Below are positions 10,101-17,781 of a DNA stretch of 64,000 nt, piece by piece. The notes beneath the pieces are model-generated. The model saw only the letters and a program-made list of their open reading frames with translations, was not told where the DNA came from and did not search any database. Position 1 is the first letter of the stretch, and every line of letters starts with the position of its first letter. The DNA is from JAKJEP01 sp964580995 (lineage in GTDB: Bacteria > Planctomycetota > Phycisphaerae > Sedimentisphaerales > SM23-30). The DNA is taken from positions 1-64,000 of the forward strand of contig CAZOMV010000003.1 in NCBI GenBank assembly GCA_964580995.1, written 5' to 3'. The position numbers and the translations under genes were made by a program.

Positions 10101-12670
10101 GTCGCGCTGCCTTCCACGCTACCGGCGGGGGCGGTAAAGGTGGCGGTAGTATCATTGGTCAGATTATCGGTGCTGCTGGCGCCGGTATCGCTGGCGGAAT
10201 CCAGATCGGGCGTGACTACCGGTGCTGTTGCCGAGGTATCCAGCGTTACCGTCAAATTGGGTGAATCCGCGGATATATTACCCGCCGGATCAACATAAAT
10301 GATATCCACGATATGGGTTCCGACGGTCATTTCGCCGGCCAACAAAGTAACGGAATACGAACCATTGACGGCGGCGGGAGTACTTCTGATATTGCTGCCG
10401 TCGATGCGGAGCCAAACCGTAACAATGGTTTCCACGGCTCCGGCCCCTCTGGAGAAGGTGGGAGTGGTGTCGCTGGTAATATTATCGTTGTTTACGCCGG
10501 TGTCACTGCCGGCGGTCAAATCGGGAGCGGCGGCGGGCGTGGCGGCCGTCTGATCCAGGGTGATGGTCAAATCGTTTGAGTCACTGGAAGTTACACCGGA
10601 CAAGTTGACAATATAAATATCAACCAGATTTGTCCCTGTCCCTACGGCCGTCAAATCATCTACGCCATCAAAGGTATAACTCCAGTTTCCGCTGCTGTCG
10701 GAGGCGGTGGTTCCCACTTCAATCCAGCCGGCGGCGTTTTTATTGGTTCGTACATGAACTACGGCATTGGCTTCCACGGGGTTTCCACCGGCTACGGAAC
10801 CGTACACGGTGGCCGCCGCAATGTTCGTAATCCTATCGGCATTGCTGCTGCCGCTATCCGTAGAAGGTAATAACTTCGGGGTGCTGGGTGAGGATCCTGC
10901 ATTATAGGTAACCACCAGGATCGGCGAGGTAGCGGTGTTGCCGGCGGTATCGGTAACGTAAACGGTGATATTATTGGCACCGTCGTCCAGATCGTTGTTG
11001 CTCAATTGGATAGCCCACGCGCCCGTAGCGGCATTGGCGGTGGCGGTTCCCTTGCCGGTGACTCCGACAAATAACTGTACCGATGCGCCCGGTTCGGCAT
11101 AACCGTCAAACCAGGCGGCGTCATCGCTGGTGATATTATCCGCATTGTTCCCGGTATCGCTGGCTGCCCGCAAGTCGGGGGCAGCAGGGGTAGCCAATAT
11201 GGTGTCGAGCGTTACGGTTAGATTCGCGGAATCCGGGGAAGTATTGCCCGCGGGATCCGTGTAGATGATATCGATGATATTCGGCCCTTCGTTGAGGTCG
11301 CCGCCGATCATGGTGATGCTGTAGGCACCGGCAGCAGTGGCGGTAGTCGAACGGGTATTCACGCCATTGACTCGCAGCCAAACAGTGGAGTTGTTTTCGA
11401 CCGAGCCGTCACCGCCGGAAAAGGTGGGAGTCGTGTCGGAAGTGATATTGTCATTGTTTGTGCCGGTATCACTGGTCGCTTCCAGGTCCGGCGCGGCCGC
11501 CGGAACATTGGCGGTGGTATCCAGCGTAACGGAAAGATCATCGGAACCGGCGGAGACATTTCCCGCCAGATCGGTGTAATAAATATCCACGGCATTGATG
11601 CCTTCCGCCAGATCCCCTGTCTGCAACGTAAGCGACCAGGATCCGTCGGCATTGGCCGTGATACTGCGGACATCGGCGGCTCCGATCCGCAAAGTAACCG
11701 TTGAAAGACCTTCCACGCTTCCGGCCCCGCCCGAGAACATGGGTGTGGTGTCATTGGTCAGATTATCCAGATTGCTGTCTCCTGTATCGCTGCCGGTGTC
11801 CAGATCCGGCACTGCCGGGGCATCGGTACCGGTATCGTAGGTAATCGTAAGAGTGGCGGAGGCCGGACTGGTACCGGCGTTGGTGGCGGTAGCGGTGATA
11901 TCATTTTCCGCCCCGTCGGTAGAGCCGTTCAGTTCACCGGCGGTGAACTGATATTGATACAGAACATTGCTGGTACTTTCGCTTCCCCCATCCCCTGCCG
12001 GCAGAGCTGAATTGGTACTAATCACAATACGGTCCAGACGACTGCTGGCTTCCCGTGTATGCATTTCCAGGAAATGCCAACCTTCTGTAAGTACCCAAGA
12101 TTGTAGGGCTGCATTATTCGCCAAGGTGGTAGTAGTGGAAAAATGCCAACTGGTATAGGTATCTGACCAAAGACTGGGACCGGATTCTCCGCTTTGCCAG
12201 GTTTCATCGATATTGGCATAAAAAGAATTATTCGAACCGCCGGGGAAATAACATCGACCATGCACATAGTAGGTTCCCGCAGTAGCCACATAGAACTGGA
12301 CTACCGCATCTCCATCACCATTGGTATCGCTGATATAACTGCCTACCGAGCCGCCGGCGGCGGTGGTTTGCATACCAGTGATAATACCGTTTTCCACATC
12401 GATAACAATGTCATCCGCACCGGACTGGATCCATCCGGGTTCACCGGTCGCGGTGGCATTACCCACAAATACACCATCATTGTAAACAGCCACCGTCGAA
12501 CCGGCAGCCGCCTCCAGATACAGAATCCCATCCTCAAAATTTACCAGGTTGCCGCAGGGCTGGCTGTCGGTGGAATCCCACAGTTCCAGGCTGGTCGGGG
12601 CGACCGGAGCTAGAAGAATTCTGCGTTCTAATAGTTCCAGGCCTAAAGAAATTTTATCTTTTTTACTCAT
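4139..12670 (-). CDS. Giant LEPR-XLL surface protein with tandem Ig-like repeats
   Basis: 2843 residues. The N-terminus has an LEPR-XLL-type element (LELLERRILLAP), a planctomycete marker of very large surface proteins. Residues about 70-230 form a carbohydrate-binding-like beta-sandwich (AGTYYVHGRCYF ... LDRIVIST). From about 285 to 2250 come about 18 bacterial Ig-like repeats of 100-120 residues. Each opens with a PDL..SDTG..TDNIT linker and ends near DTAGNTS...LTVTLDTT. One unit differs, beginning PLIYNYFPQDNY, like a Big-type domain with YXLTGAGGDGTF. The last 400 residues are Ser/Gly/Asn-rich, with solenoid-like strands (AGDRIGNIKV, AGTDIFNMKC). No Sec signal of normal form and no transmembrane anchor are evident. 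Likely a cell-surface or adhesion protein; the ligand is unknown. Confidence 0.85.
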   Translation of the reverse strand: MSKKDKISLGLELLERRILLAPVAPTSLELWDSTDSQPCGNLVNFEDGILYLEAAAGSTVAVYNDGVFVGNATATGEPGWIQSGADDIVIDVENGIITGMQTTAAGGSVGSYISDTNGDGDAVVQFYVATAGTYYVHGRCYFPGGSNNSFYANIDETWQSGESGPSLWSDTYTSWHFSTTTTLANNAALQSWVLTEGWHFLEMHTREASSRLDRIVISTNSALPAGDGGSESTSNVLYQYQFTAGELNGSTDGAENDITATATNAGTSPASATLTITYDTGTDAPAVPDLDTGSDTGDSNLDNLTNDTTPMFSGGAGSVEGLSTVTLRIGAADVRSITANADGSWSLTLQTGDLAEGINAVDIYYTDLAGNVSAGSDDLSVTLDTTANVPAAAPDLEATSDTGTNNDNITSDTTPTFSGGDGSVENNSTVWLRVNGVNTRSTTATAAGAYSITMIGGDLNEGPNIIDIIYTDPAGNTSPDSANLTVTLDTILATPAAPDLRAASDTGNNADNITSDDAAWFDGYAEPGASVQLFVGVTGKGTATANAATGAWAIQLSNNDLDDGANNITVYVTDTAGNTATSPILVVTYNAGSSPSTPKLLPSTDSGSSNADRITNIAAATVYGSVAGGNPVEANAVVHVRTNKNAAGWIEVGTTASDSSGNWSYTFDGVDDLTAVGTGTNLVDIYIVNLSGVTSSDSNDLTITLDQTAATPAAAPDLTAGSDTGVNNDNITSDTTPTFSRGAGAVETIVTVWLRIDGSNIRSTPAAVNGSYSVTLLAGEMTVGTHIVDIIYVDPAGNISADSPNLTVTLDTSATAPVVTPDLDSASDTGASSTDNLTNDTTATFTAPAGSVEGSATVWLRVGGADTRSGTANADGSFSITLQAGDLAAGANIVDFRFIDQAGNTLGNSPDLTVTLDTTIADPAVSDLAASSDTGTDDTDNITSEIRPTIQGAAGSVEGNSTVRVWLDTPSDADTIVGTTTAAANGSWSYSFTADYPLEEGVNAIHIVAVDTAGNISNPSADLNVTVDFSTGAETAPDLLPASDTGTLANDNITYDNTPTIAGTCPAGAQIKIRINESTIITFTDNNGTDGNANAGLWSYTFIAGALSEGTNTIDFLTIDTAGTTSVWSLDLVLTLDTAILQPAQPDLATSDDSGSNNADNITNDTTPAISGTAEANSTVTININAGAHTGTATVGANGIWSYSITNGWLNEGVNTIYVQAADIAGNTSVASSNLTITLDTTIAAPSQPDLTAATDTGSSSIDNITSHANPRITGTADPNTTITIRLNPDGAATSIGTTTASAAGNWSYIFAAGTLSEGANIIDVLSTDSAGNSLDSANLTITIETAISIPSSLDLQAAADLGDSNTDNLTSTDTPTITGQSDPSCTIYVRVNGSQVGSTTSNGLGNWTYTFDGVDDLIEGTNIIDAWAVDSVGNTSDFSADLVVVLDTAISTPLPPDLLAASDSGSSDTDNYTSDTTSTITGTCETGATILIHLNGVDAFASTTDAADGTMDGFWSYTFAGGLNASATGTANTIKVAQRDVAGNISAYCSTLTITLDTTASLPAVPDLTAVSDTGDLNGDNVTNIPNVTITGTVEVNSSLQLYVDQGGGAVLIDTISEQYIATGNWSYTFSSGQLGEGVNHITVIVKDKAFNISASSAALTITLDTTIAQPGLPDLAAESDTGDIDNDEVTSDETPVFNGVADPNTHVTVRVDGEPIHTVDADGTGAWSYTFAQGEIQSGVHQIDVVATDVAGNVSVPSDDLTIWLNVMPTQPTAPNLQAVSDSGSISTDNLTYVKMAIIDGKADANNEVYVYANDNVIGSTMANANGFWAYTFANGILQEGNNIITIITKDSSGLLSASSLPLTITIDTTQPIAALPDLQAGSDTGVSNTDNRTSDETATLEGTTEPSARVALYLNSSFVTQLTASASGNWTYTFAPGVLAEGNNDIYVTITDVAGNVSASSASLAMFLDLELDSPIIPILSPDTDTGSSPSDGLTNNSNPLISGTVKPNSSVAVVVSGSTVATVQADDSGVWEYTLQPDDLEEGLNHIEIFSTDPVGNIAHSQALDLTLDTTAPLIYNYFPQDNYTQTTNNIELYLNADDLDTLAAADISGYLLTGAGGDGTFGDGNEWMIPVSSVTTDSISGLVRLNTAITLSDDTYRLTINPTISLLDQAGNPASLNVTGSHSPALDSGDEIIITFSFDTAGPPAPDAPQVDSISDSGLHDTDRITNLSTVLVHITAEPDTTVEVICNGRSAGFANETEAGEYQLFIDSSLIREGENLLLARAFDGLGNSSDLSALQTFVYDHTAPQVTAIVVDSLWLNHGPTQISIIFAKNDIDPNSVLSLDNYLLLASGNDGTFDDGNELLIQPTAILYVEDTYTLTLVLPQTVTGTSELGPDRYRLVLPAGSAIKDIAGNGIEQTATQDFSVVTAAVIHSHETYSFITADGNHIKVILQGNGDASILLGEAVGSGNSIEQIVLTNTDEKTSLKITSSSGSLPFSIGTILCDSPIHSISSAKAAISDEIRVQQSISKLLVGAIGDNASFHLVSSNSTTDNDNYGLKIYAGSIGQNVSFNITGHLQSFQADNYESGELTAHSISSLTITQGNLGANLIVDDDLENLVISQGDLSGNLTAGDRIGNIKVRRGTISSSIQAAEVNAIYARDMVDALVRTSSYINKIKIGSGQDTTISAGTDIFNMKCSGHLTQSTLAAGASLEKVFIGGNAIDSLFLSGADLGTDAQLDGTNDLFGDGNLNLTVKGTYLGSIAAAAVNPGSDLTYFTPDDAAASTGALSVKFSKNSLTQTTHDSLFGLLASGSIKPFKAHGQLYQSPLTIDQFRMILVE
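5360..11820 (-). repeat. About 18 tandem Ig-like coding repeats
   Basis: The segment encodes about 18 copies of an Ig-like unit of roughly 105-120 codons. Each is recognisable by a variant of the linker SDTGxxxxDNITxDTxP and by DxAGN near its end. Copies differ at many positions, so this is an old array with protein-level rather than base-level identity. Boundaries are approximate. Confidence 0.8.
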
Positions 12671-12947
12671 AATTCTTGTCCAAACCAGAAACTAAAATAA
12701 TTAATAACAAATCATATACATCTTATCGGGGGACTTAACTCCTTTAATAAGAAAGGTTTTGGTGAAACACCCTCCAGAGTGGCAGGCCCGGCAAGCCGGT
12801 AAATTATGCCATTTATATTACTAAAAAAAGGGATATTATCGGCTATAATAGGGTGTTGGATACGGTTTTGGATGGAATAGCAATCAGGATCTGTTTATCG
12901 GACCTGATAGCCGCCCAAAAATTAATACCTAAAGGTAGATACTAATC
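12671..12947. promoter_or_regulatory. Divergent intergenic region with a hairpin-rich leader for the giant gene
   Basis: This 277-base region separates two divergent genes and should hold both promoters. Read towards the giant gene it can form three small hairpins in a row: CCGG-CTTG-CCGG (12788-12799), GGTG-TTT-CACC (12761-12771) and CCTTT-CTTATT-AAAGG (12741-12756). AT-rich leader follows up to the start codon. The sequence does not match the c-di-GMP-I riboswitch core. Towards ygiQ an AAAGG lies ahead of the start at 12948. Exact promoters are not assigned. Confidence 0.4.
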
Positions 12948-14798
12948 ATGGCAGTCTCTGGAAAATCACTGAAAAGCCATCTGCTGCCTACAACCTTGCC
13001 GGAAATGCGTCAGCGGCAGTGGGAGCAGGTGGATATTATTCTGGTTACGGCGGATGCCTATGTGGACCATCCGTCCTTTGGTGTTTCGCTAATCGGGCGC
13101 TGGTTGGAGAAGCTTGGATATCGAGTGGCGATTCTGGCGCAGCCGGATTGGCGCAGCGCTGATTCATTTCGCAGTCTGGGTCCGCCTCGTTTGTTTTGGG
13201 GAATTACTTCGGGTGCTGTTGATTCCCGGCTGAACGATTATATCTCCATTGGGCACCGCCGCCGGCAGGATATTTATAGTCCCGGTGGGGTGCTGGGACT
13301 GCGGCCTGACCGGCCCCTGTTGGTTTATGCCGCACGTGCACGGGAAGCCTATAAAGGGATCCCGATTATTTTGGGGGGTCTGGAAGCAAGTCTGCGCCGG
13401 CTGGTTCACTATGATTATATTGAAGACCAGCTCAAGCGCTCTGTCCTGATCGATGCCAAGGCGGATCTGCTGGTCCACGGTATGGGGGAAAAGGCTGTGG
13501 CGGAGATTGCCCGGCGGCTGGCAGTAGGGGAAAAAATCGAAGATCTGACGAATATCCCTGGTACCGCATATCCGCTTACGCAAGGCAGAACCGCTCCTGC
13601 CCCGGCGATTCGACTTCCCAGTTTGGAAGAACAACAACAGGAACCCGGCCTGGTTATGGAAGCACACCGGTACTATCAGCAGCAGGCCCACCCGGTGGGT
13701 AAAGCGGTTATCCAGGAACAAAATCCCGGTACGATTGCCGTCCTGCCCCCCGCCCCCGTTTTAACGGAGGCAGAGCTGGATGCCCTGTACGATCTGCCGT
13801 TTACGCGGCAAGGGCACCCGAAATACGATTCGACCGGTGGTATTCCCGCTTTGGAGTCAGTTACCTTTTCCCTTACCACGCACCGGGGCTGTTTTGGCGG
13901 CTGTTCGTTCTGCTCTATTTATTTTCATCAGGGAAAACAAATCAGCTCCCGGTCTATCACATCCCTGTTATCGGAAGCGGACCGCTGCCGGAGCCATCCG
14001 GATTTCCGCGGCACCCTCAGCGATATCGGCGGGCCAACCGCCAATATGTACGGCATGAACTGTTCCCAAAGCGACTCCTGCCCGCGCAGCAGTTGTCTTT
14101 TTCCCGAACCCTGCAAAAATTTGAATAGGGATTATGGCCCTCTCCTGAAAATGATGGAAACCATACTCGCCTGGAAAAAAAATAAAGGCACACATGTATT
14201 CGTCGCCTCCGGTGTCCGCCACGACCTGGCGCTACACAGCCCGGAGTATATCAAATTACTGGCCGGCCATTTTGTCGGCGGCCATCTCAAGGTGGCTCCC
14301 GAACATATCGACGCAGACGTTCTCCAGTGGATGGGAAAACCTTCTTTTGCACTTTTCGAGCAGTTCGAGCAGCAGTTTCAGGCCGCTTCCCGACAGGCCG
14401 GCAAAGAACAATATCTGGTACCCTATTTTATCAGCGGCCACCCCGGCTGCGCCATGGAACAGGCCTTACACCTTTGCGAATATCTGGTAGAGCGGCGCTG
14501 GCGGGTCCGACAGGTCCAGGATTTTACCCCTTCGCCCCTGACGCTCTCCACCGCCATGTATGTTTCGGGGCAGGATCCGCAAGGCCGAAAAATATATGTC
14601 CCCAAAGGCCGGAAGGAAAAAAAGCTGCAAATGGCTCTGCTGCAATATCATGAACCAAACAGCCAAAAAATAGCATTCCCCTTCCTGGAATCGCTGGGAC
14701 ACAGCGATTTACTGAAAAAAATCATCCAATTACAGCCCAAAATCCCATCGGCCAAGAAACGGCAATCCCCCGTGAAACGCCCGGTTCAAAAAAAATAG
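12948..14798 (+). CDS. ygiQ: YgiQ family radical SAM protein
   Basis: 616 residues. The N-terminus (VDIILVTADAYVDHPSFGVSLIGRWLE) and the block KLGYRVAILAQPDW are hallmarks of the YgiQ/UPF0313 family. The radical SAM cluster site reads C315-x3-C319-x2-C322 (RGCFGGCSFCS), which would bind a [4Fe-4S] cluster and S-adenosylmethionine. A cysteine-rich segment follows (NCSQSDSCPRSSCLFPEPCKN), as in other family members, perhaps for a second cluster or metal. The C-terminal tail is basic (KKRQSPVKRPVQKK). An AAAGG lies about 14 bases before the start. The reaction of YgiQ proteins is not established, so only the family is assigned. The histidine-kinase gene starts 78 bases downstream. Confidence 0.92.
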   Translation: MAVSGKSLKSHLLPTTLPEMRQRQWEQVDIILVTADAYVDHPSFGVSLIGRWLEKLGYRVAILAQPDWRSADSFRSLGPPRLFWGITSGAVDSRLNDYISIGHRRRQDIYSPGGVLGLRPDRPLLVYAARAREAYKGIPIILGGLEASLRRLVHYDYIEDQLKRSVLIDAKADLLVHGMGEKAVAEIARRLAVGEKIEDLTNIPGTAYPLTQGRTAPAPAIRLPSLEEQQQEPGLVMEAHRYYQQQAHPVGKAVIQEQNPGTIAVLPPAPVLTEAELDALYDLPFTRQGHPKYDSTGGIPALESVTFSLTTHRGCFGGCSFCSIYFHQGKQISSRSITSLLSEADRCRSHPDFRGTLSDIGGPTANMYGMNCSQSDSCPRSSCLFPEPCKNLNRDYGPLLKMMETILAWKKNKGTHVFVASGVRHDLALHSPEYIKLLAGHFVGGHLKVAPEHIDADVLQWMGKPSFALFEQFEQQFQAASRQAGKEQYLVPYFISGHPGCAMEQALHLCEYLVERRWRVRQVQDFTPSPLTLSTAMYVSGQDPQGRKIYVPKGRKEKKLQMALLQYHEPNSQKIAFPFLESLGHSDLLKKIIQLQPKIPSAKKRQSPVKRPVQKK

Positions 14799-14876
14799 CC
14801 GGTCGCGGGAGTATCTTCCGGATACGGATTTGCATTTTGTAACCGGTTCGTGTATAATGTCTCTGGAGTTGTAAAA

Positions 14877-16886
14877 ATGGCAAAATGGTATCGTTTATCG
14901 TTGTCTCTCGCTGCGAAATGTCAGATCGGATTTGCCACGGCGGTCCTCCTGATCATCGCGGTCACTCTGTTTGTCCCCTATATATGGATGGACAAACTGG
15001 TAGAGCAGGGCAAGCAGGAACTGGCCAAAGCCGAATTGCAGCATGTCCTGGAACGTCATTTTCAGCTTCTCCGGGATACCCGGCCCTCTGCTAAAAATCC
15101 CCCGCTCGCCCTGGGTGCCAACGAGCAGGAATCCATTATGCCCGCCCGGTGGGTCCGAACGGGAGCCAATGAAAATGTACCCCCCACCGAAAAAGACCTG
15201 TACGTTCTTGCCCCCCGCGAAATGGATACGGCCTCCATCAAAGACATGGACAGCTCGACACTGCAGCCCCGGCCGGTAACGCATTGGATTCCTTTGTATC
15301 AGGTTTTAAAAAACAGTCCGGCCGAATCCCCGGAAACCACACCCGATCTTTCGGCGGATTCTATCTCTCAGGATCCTTTTATTCGCAAAGGAATCCGGAA
15401 ATTTATCAAACATAAAGAAGATCTGGAAATCTTCGAACTGAAAGAAAAGGTGTCTGGGGAAGCAGGCGGGCTGGATCCAAACGAAAAACAAGGCTTTTTC
15501 AGCGATTTTCTGGTTTTACGTCCCTCGTCCCAACCCAGCCGGTATTTGCGGGCCATCCGCATGGAGAAAAGCTGCCTGACCGGCGGCTGCCATGCCCCCA
15601 CGACCGCCGCCGCGGAAGGGGAGGCACCTCCTTCGTTTACCGAGGGGCAACTGGTTGGCGTAATTTCCGTGCTCCTGCCGGCTGGACAAACCAGCATTAC
15701 CCTTCTCTTCAACCGGATCTTTATCGTTCTGGCCGGCCTGCTCTCCTGCATCTGTGCGGTGATAACTTTCTATCTGATTACCCAGCGATTCATTTTGCAT
15801 CCCATGCGTGCTCTGCGTGATGCGGCCGAGCAGGTTACCCTTCCGGCTGACGAACCAGCCGATGCCGGCAAGGATCCCAAAGAATCCTGGCAAAAGGCCA
15901 TGACCATTACCGAAAACATCAAAACCGGAGATGAATTCGAGCGACTCGCCCAGGCGTTTCACCACATGCTGGAACGTTTGAAAATCGCACACGATCGCCT
16001 GCGGGAAACCAACCGCGCCCTCGATATGCGCCTGGGCGAAGTGGAAGCGAAAAATATCGCTCTTTTCGAATCCAATAAACTCAAAAGCGAATTCCTGGCC
16101 AATGTCTCCCATGAATTGCGCACGCCGCTGAATGCGATTCTGGGTTTTGCCGAAATCATGAAAGAGCAGGCCCAGCAGCGGGAAGATGCCAAAACGGTAC
16201 GGTATGCCGCCAATGTTCTGGATTCGGGCAACATGCTCCTGGGAATTATTAATGACTTGCTGGACCTGGCCAAGATCGAGGCGGGGAAAATGGAAATCCG
16301 CTGGTCGATGTGTTCGCTGCCGGATATCCTGGAAGTACTGCTCAATTTCACCCGTCCTCTGCTGGAACAAAAACAACTGGCCTTGACACACACTCTGGAT
16401 CCTTCGATGGGATTGATTGAAACCGATCCGGGCAAACTGCAGCAAATATTATTCAATCTATTAAGCAATGCCATCAAATTTACTCCCGAAGGCGGACATA
16501 TCGAAATTGAGTCTAAAGTAATCACTCCACTGGAACGAATCCGCATCCTGGATTCCGCTGCGGAACCTATTTCGCCGGCAACGGAATTGTCATCTTCTCA
16601 AAAAATGGAAACCGGGATAATTGTCGAGAACCAGGAAATGAAACAGCTCCAGATATCCATAGCGGATACCGGCCCGGGTATCCCGGAATCTCAGCAGGAA
16701 ACCATTTTTGAGAAATTCCGCCAACTCGATGCCTCCGTCACCCGTGAACACTCCGGAGTAGGCTTGGGCCTAGCCATCGTCAAAGACCTTCTGGAAATGC
16801 TGGGCGGGACCATAACCGTCCGAAATCGCGCTACCGGCGGGGCGATTTTCACCGTCCAGCTCCCTTTGCAAAAACATCCCCGTTAA
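14877..16886 (+). CDS. Membrane sensor histidine kinase with Tll0287-like (haem-type) sensor domain
   Basis: 669 residues from 14877, where GGAG is well placed; an upstream in-frame ATG at 14850 is less likely. A first membrane helix (about residues 14-36) is followed by a roughly 230-residue extracytoplasmic domain. The end of that domain, YLRAIRMEKSCLTGGCHAP ... GQLVGVISVLLPAG, resembles the Tll0287-like/DUF3365 sensor fold, in which a CxxCH-type site binds haem c. Here the motif is C233-x4-C238-H239, an unusual spacing. A second membrane helix (about 278-302) leads to HAMP, a coiled coil, the HisKA box with phospho-acceptor H412 (FLANVSHELRTPLN) and an ATPase domain (N box NLLSNAIKF, DTGPGIP, GVGLGLAIV). 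No receiver domain or response-regulator gene is adjacent, so it is an orphan kinase, possibly sensing redox or a gaseous ligand. Confidence 0.88.
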   Translation: MAKWYRLSLSLAAKCQIGFATAVLLIIAVTLFVPYIWMDKLVEQGKQELAKAELQHVLERHFQLLRDTRPSAKNPPLALGANEQESIMPARWVRTGANENVPPTEKDLYVLAPREMDTASIKDMDSSTLQPRPVTHWIPLYQVLKNSPAESPETTPDLSADSISQDPFIRKGIRKFIKHKEDLEIFELKEKVSGEAGGLDPNEKQGFFSDFLVLRPSSQPSRYLRAIRMEKSCLTGGCHAPTTAAAEGEAPPSFTEGQLVGVISVLLPAGQTSITLLFNRIFIVLAGLLSCICAVITFYLITQRFILHPMRALRDAAEQVTLPADEPADAGKDPKESWQKAMTITENIKTGDEFERLAQAFHHMLERLKIAHDRLRETNRALDMRLGEVEAKNIALFESNKLKSEFLANVSHELRTPLNAILGFAEIMKEQAQQREDAKTVRYAANVLDSGNMLLGIINDLLDLAKIEAGKMEIRWSMCSLPDILEVLLNFTRPLLEQKQLALTHTLDPSMGLIETDPGKLQQILFNLLSNAIKFTPEGGHIEIESKVITPLERIRILDSAAEPISPATELSSSQKMETGIIVENQEMKQLQISIADTGPGIPESQQETIFEKFRQLDASVTREHSGVGLGLAIVKDLLEMLGGTITVRNRATGGAIFTVQLPLQKHPR

Positions 16887-17160
16887 AATTCGGTACTACC
16901 CCATCATAACCGAGATGCTTTTTCGATACTGATAATGCGGTTTTTACCAATATTGTGAGGTAATACCTAAAATTCGGCTTTGGGGAAAGAAAAAAGAAAA
17001 AGAAAATAAATCGTAAGTCATTTGATTACAATATAATAGGATTAATCAGCCGGTTTTTTTAGTTTTTTTTCTTTTCGTTTTTCTTTAAATATATATGCTT
17101 ATCAGTATCTGGGTTTCATTTGAAAGAATGGTTTGTATTATATATGAAAGGAAAAGAGTT
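16887..17160. other. AT-rich intergenic region before the mini-lipoprotein
   Basis: 274 bases without a gene. A TATAAT at 17032-17037 is a possible -10 box for the lipoprotein gene, without a convincing -35. Purine- and T-rich runs (near 16990-17010 and 17055-17085) flank it. No clear terminator for the kinase gene is visible. Confidence 0.3.
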
Positions 17161-17370
17161 ATGAAAAAAGCCCTGATTGGTGTATGTGTGCTTCTGATGA
17201 TCGGACTGGTATCTTTCGGCTGCAAAAAGAAAGAAGAGCCCAAACCAAACGTAGGTGCCGCGATAAATAAAGTTGAAGAGAAAGCGGGAGAAACCGCTGA
17301 AGCTGCCAAGGAAGCGGCAGGAGAGGCCGCCAAAGAAGCTGAAAAGACAGCGGAAGAGGCGACCAAGTAA
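17161..17370 (+). CDS. Small Ala/Glu/Lys-rich helical lipoprotein
   Basis: 69 residues starting at ATG 17161, with a GAAAGGAAAAG site upstream. The signal is MKKALIGVCVLLMIGLVSFGC, where VSFGC fits a lipobox reasonably. After a KKKEEPKP linker the mature part is one amphipathic helix of repeated AAKEAAGEA / AAEKAGE elements, like LEA- or apolipoprotein-type helices. It could lie along a membrane or peptidoglycan surface, by analogy with Lpp- and YqjD-like small proteins. No sequence family is certain. It is monocistronic by position: AT-rich DNA precedes it and two hairpins follow. Confidence 0.75.
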   Translation: MKKALIGVCVLLMIGLVSFGCKKKEEPKPNVGAAINKVEEKAGETAEAAKEAAGEAAKEAEKTAEEATK

Positions 17371-17374
17371 ATCA

Positions 17375-17403
17375 TACGTGCTGTCCCTAAGCGGCGGCAC
17401 GTA
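17375..17403 (+). terminator. Strong hairpin directly after the mini-lipoprotein
   Basis: An 11-bp stem, TACGTGCTGTC / GGCGGCACGTA, with two G-T wobbles and a 7-base loop starts four bases after the stop. No T-tract follows, so it may be a Rho-linked end or an mRNA-stabilising stem. Confidence 0.45.
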
Positions 17404-17419
17404 ACAGATTGCCCGAATG

Positions 17420-17460
17420 CGAATGCTTCATCGGCTGGAATACGGTCGTTGAAGCATTCG
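17420..17460. terminator. Inverted repeat between convergent genes
   Basis: Perfect 11-bp arms CGAATGCTTCA / TGAAGCATTCG with a 19-base spacer, midway between the convergent lipoprotein and MazG genes. It is symmetrical, so it could serve either strand. It has no clear T-run. Confidence 0.4.
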
Positions 17461-17478
17461 GTCTATATATGGGAAAGA

Positions 17479-17742
17479 TTACTTATAGCCCAGATGATCG
17501 GGGCCGGCGTATTTCTGCACGGCCTGTTCCAGGTCCACCTGGTTGATATTGGCCAGGGTGCAGAGCCAGGCGAAGACATCGCCGAACTCTTCGACCTTGT
17601 TTTCCTGGTCGTTTCCCGCCAGAGCGGTGGCCAGTTCGCCCACTTCTTCGATGAACCAGAGAAAAGTGGCCGGCGTGCCCCGCTCGCGGTCGCGTTTTTC
17701 ATATTTCTGACTGATTAACTGCTGAAATTCCTTAATGGTCAT
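17479..17742 (-). CDS. MazG-like nucleotide pyrophosphohydrolase
   Basis: 87 residues. The start at 17742 (MTIKEF) is chosen over 17754 because GGGAG is five bases upstream. The protein has the MazG-type metal site: WFIEEVGELATAL (E-E-x-x-E) and, one helix later, EEFGDVFAWL (E-x-x-D), which together hold Mg ions for hydrolysis of nucleoside triphosphates to monophosphate and pyrophosphate. Its size matches the short single-domain MazG-like proteins (house-cleaning enzymes), not the two-domain E. coli MazG. No toxin or antitoxin gene lies next to it. It ends near an inverted repeat shared with the convergent lipoprotein. The physiological substrate is unknown. Confidence 0.85.
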   Translation of the reverse strand: MTIKEFQQLISQKYEKRDRERGTPATFLWFIEEVGELATALAGNDQENKVEEFGDVFAWLCTLANINQVDLEQAVQKYAGPDHLGYK

Positions 17743-17781
17743 ATCGGCTCCCAATGCTTACCATTTTGCCAAAGGTTTTGG

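Noticed and set aside
5360..11820. CRISPR array or DNA-level repeat cluster
   Set aside because: The periodicity is that of protein domains with diverged codons; there are no short identical repeats with unique spacers.
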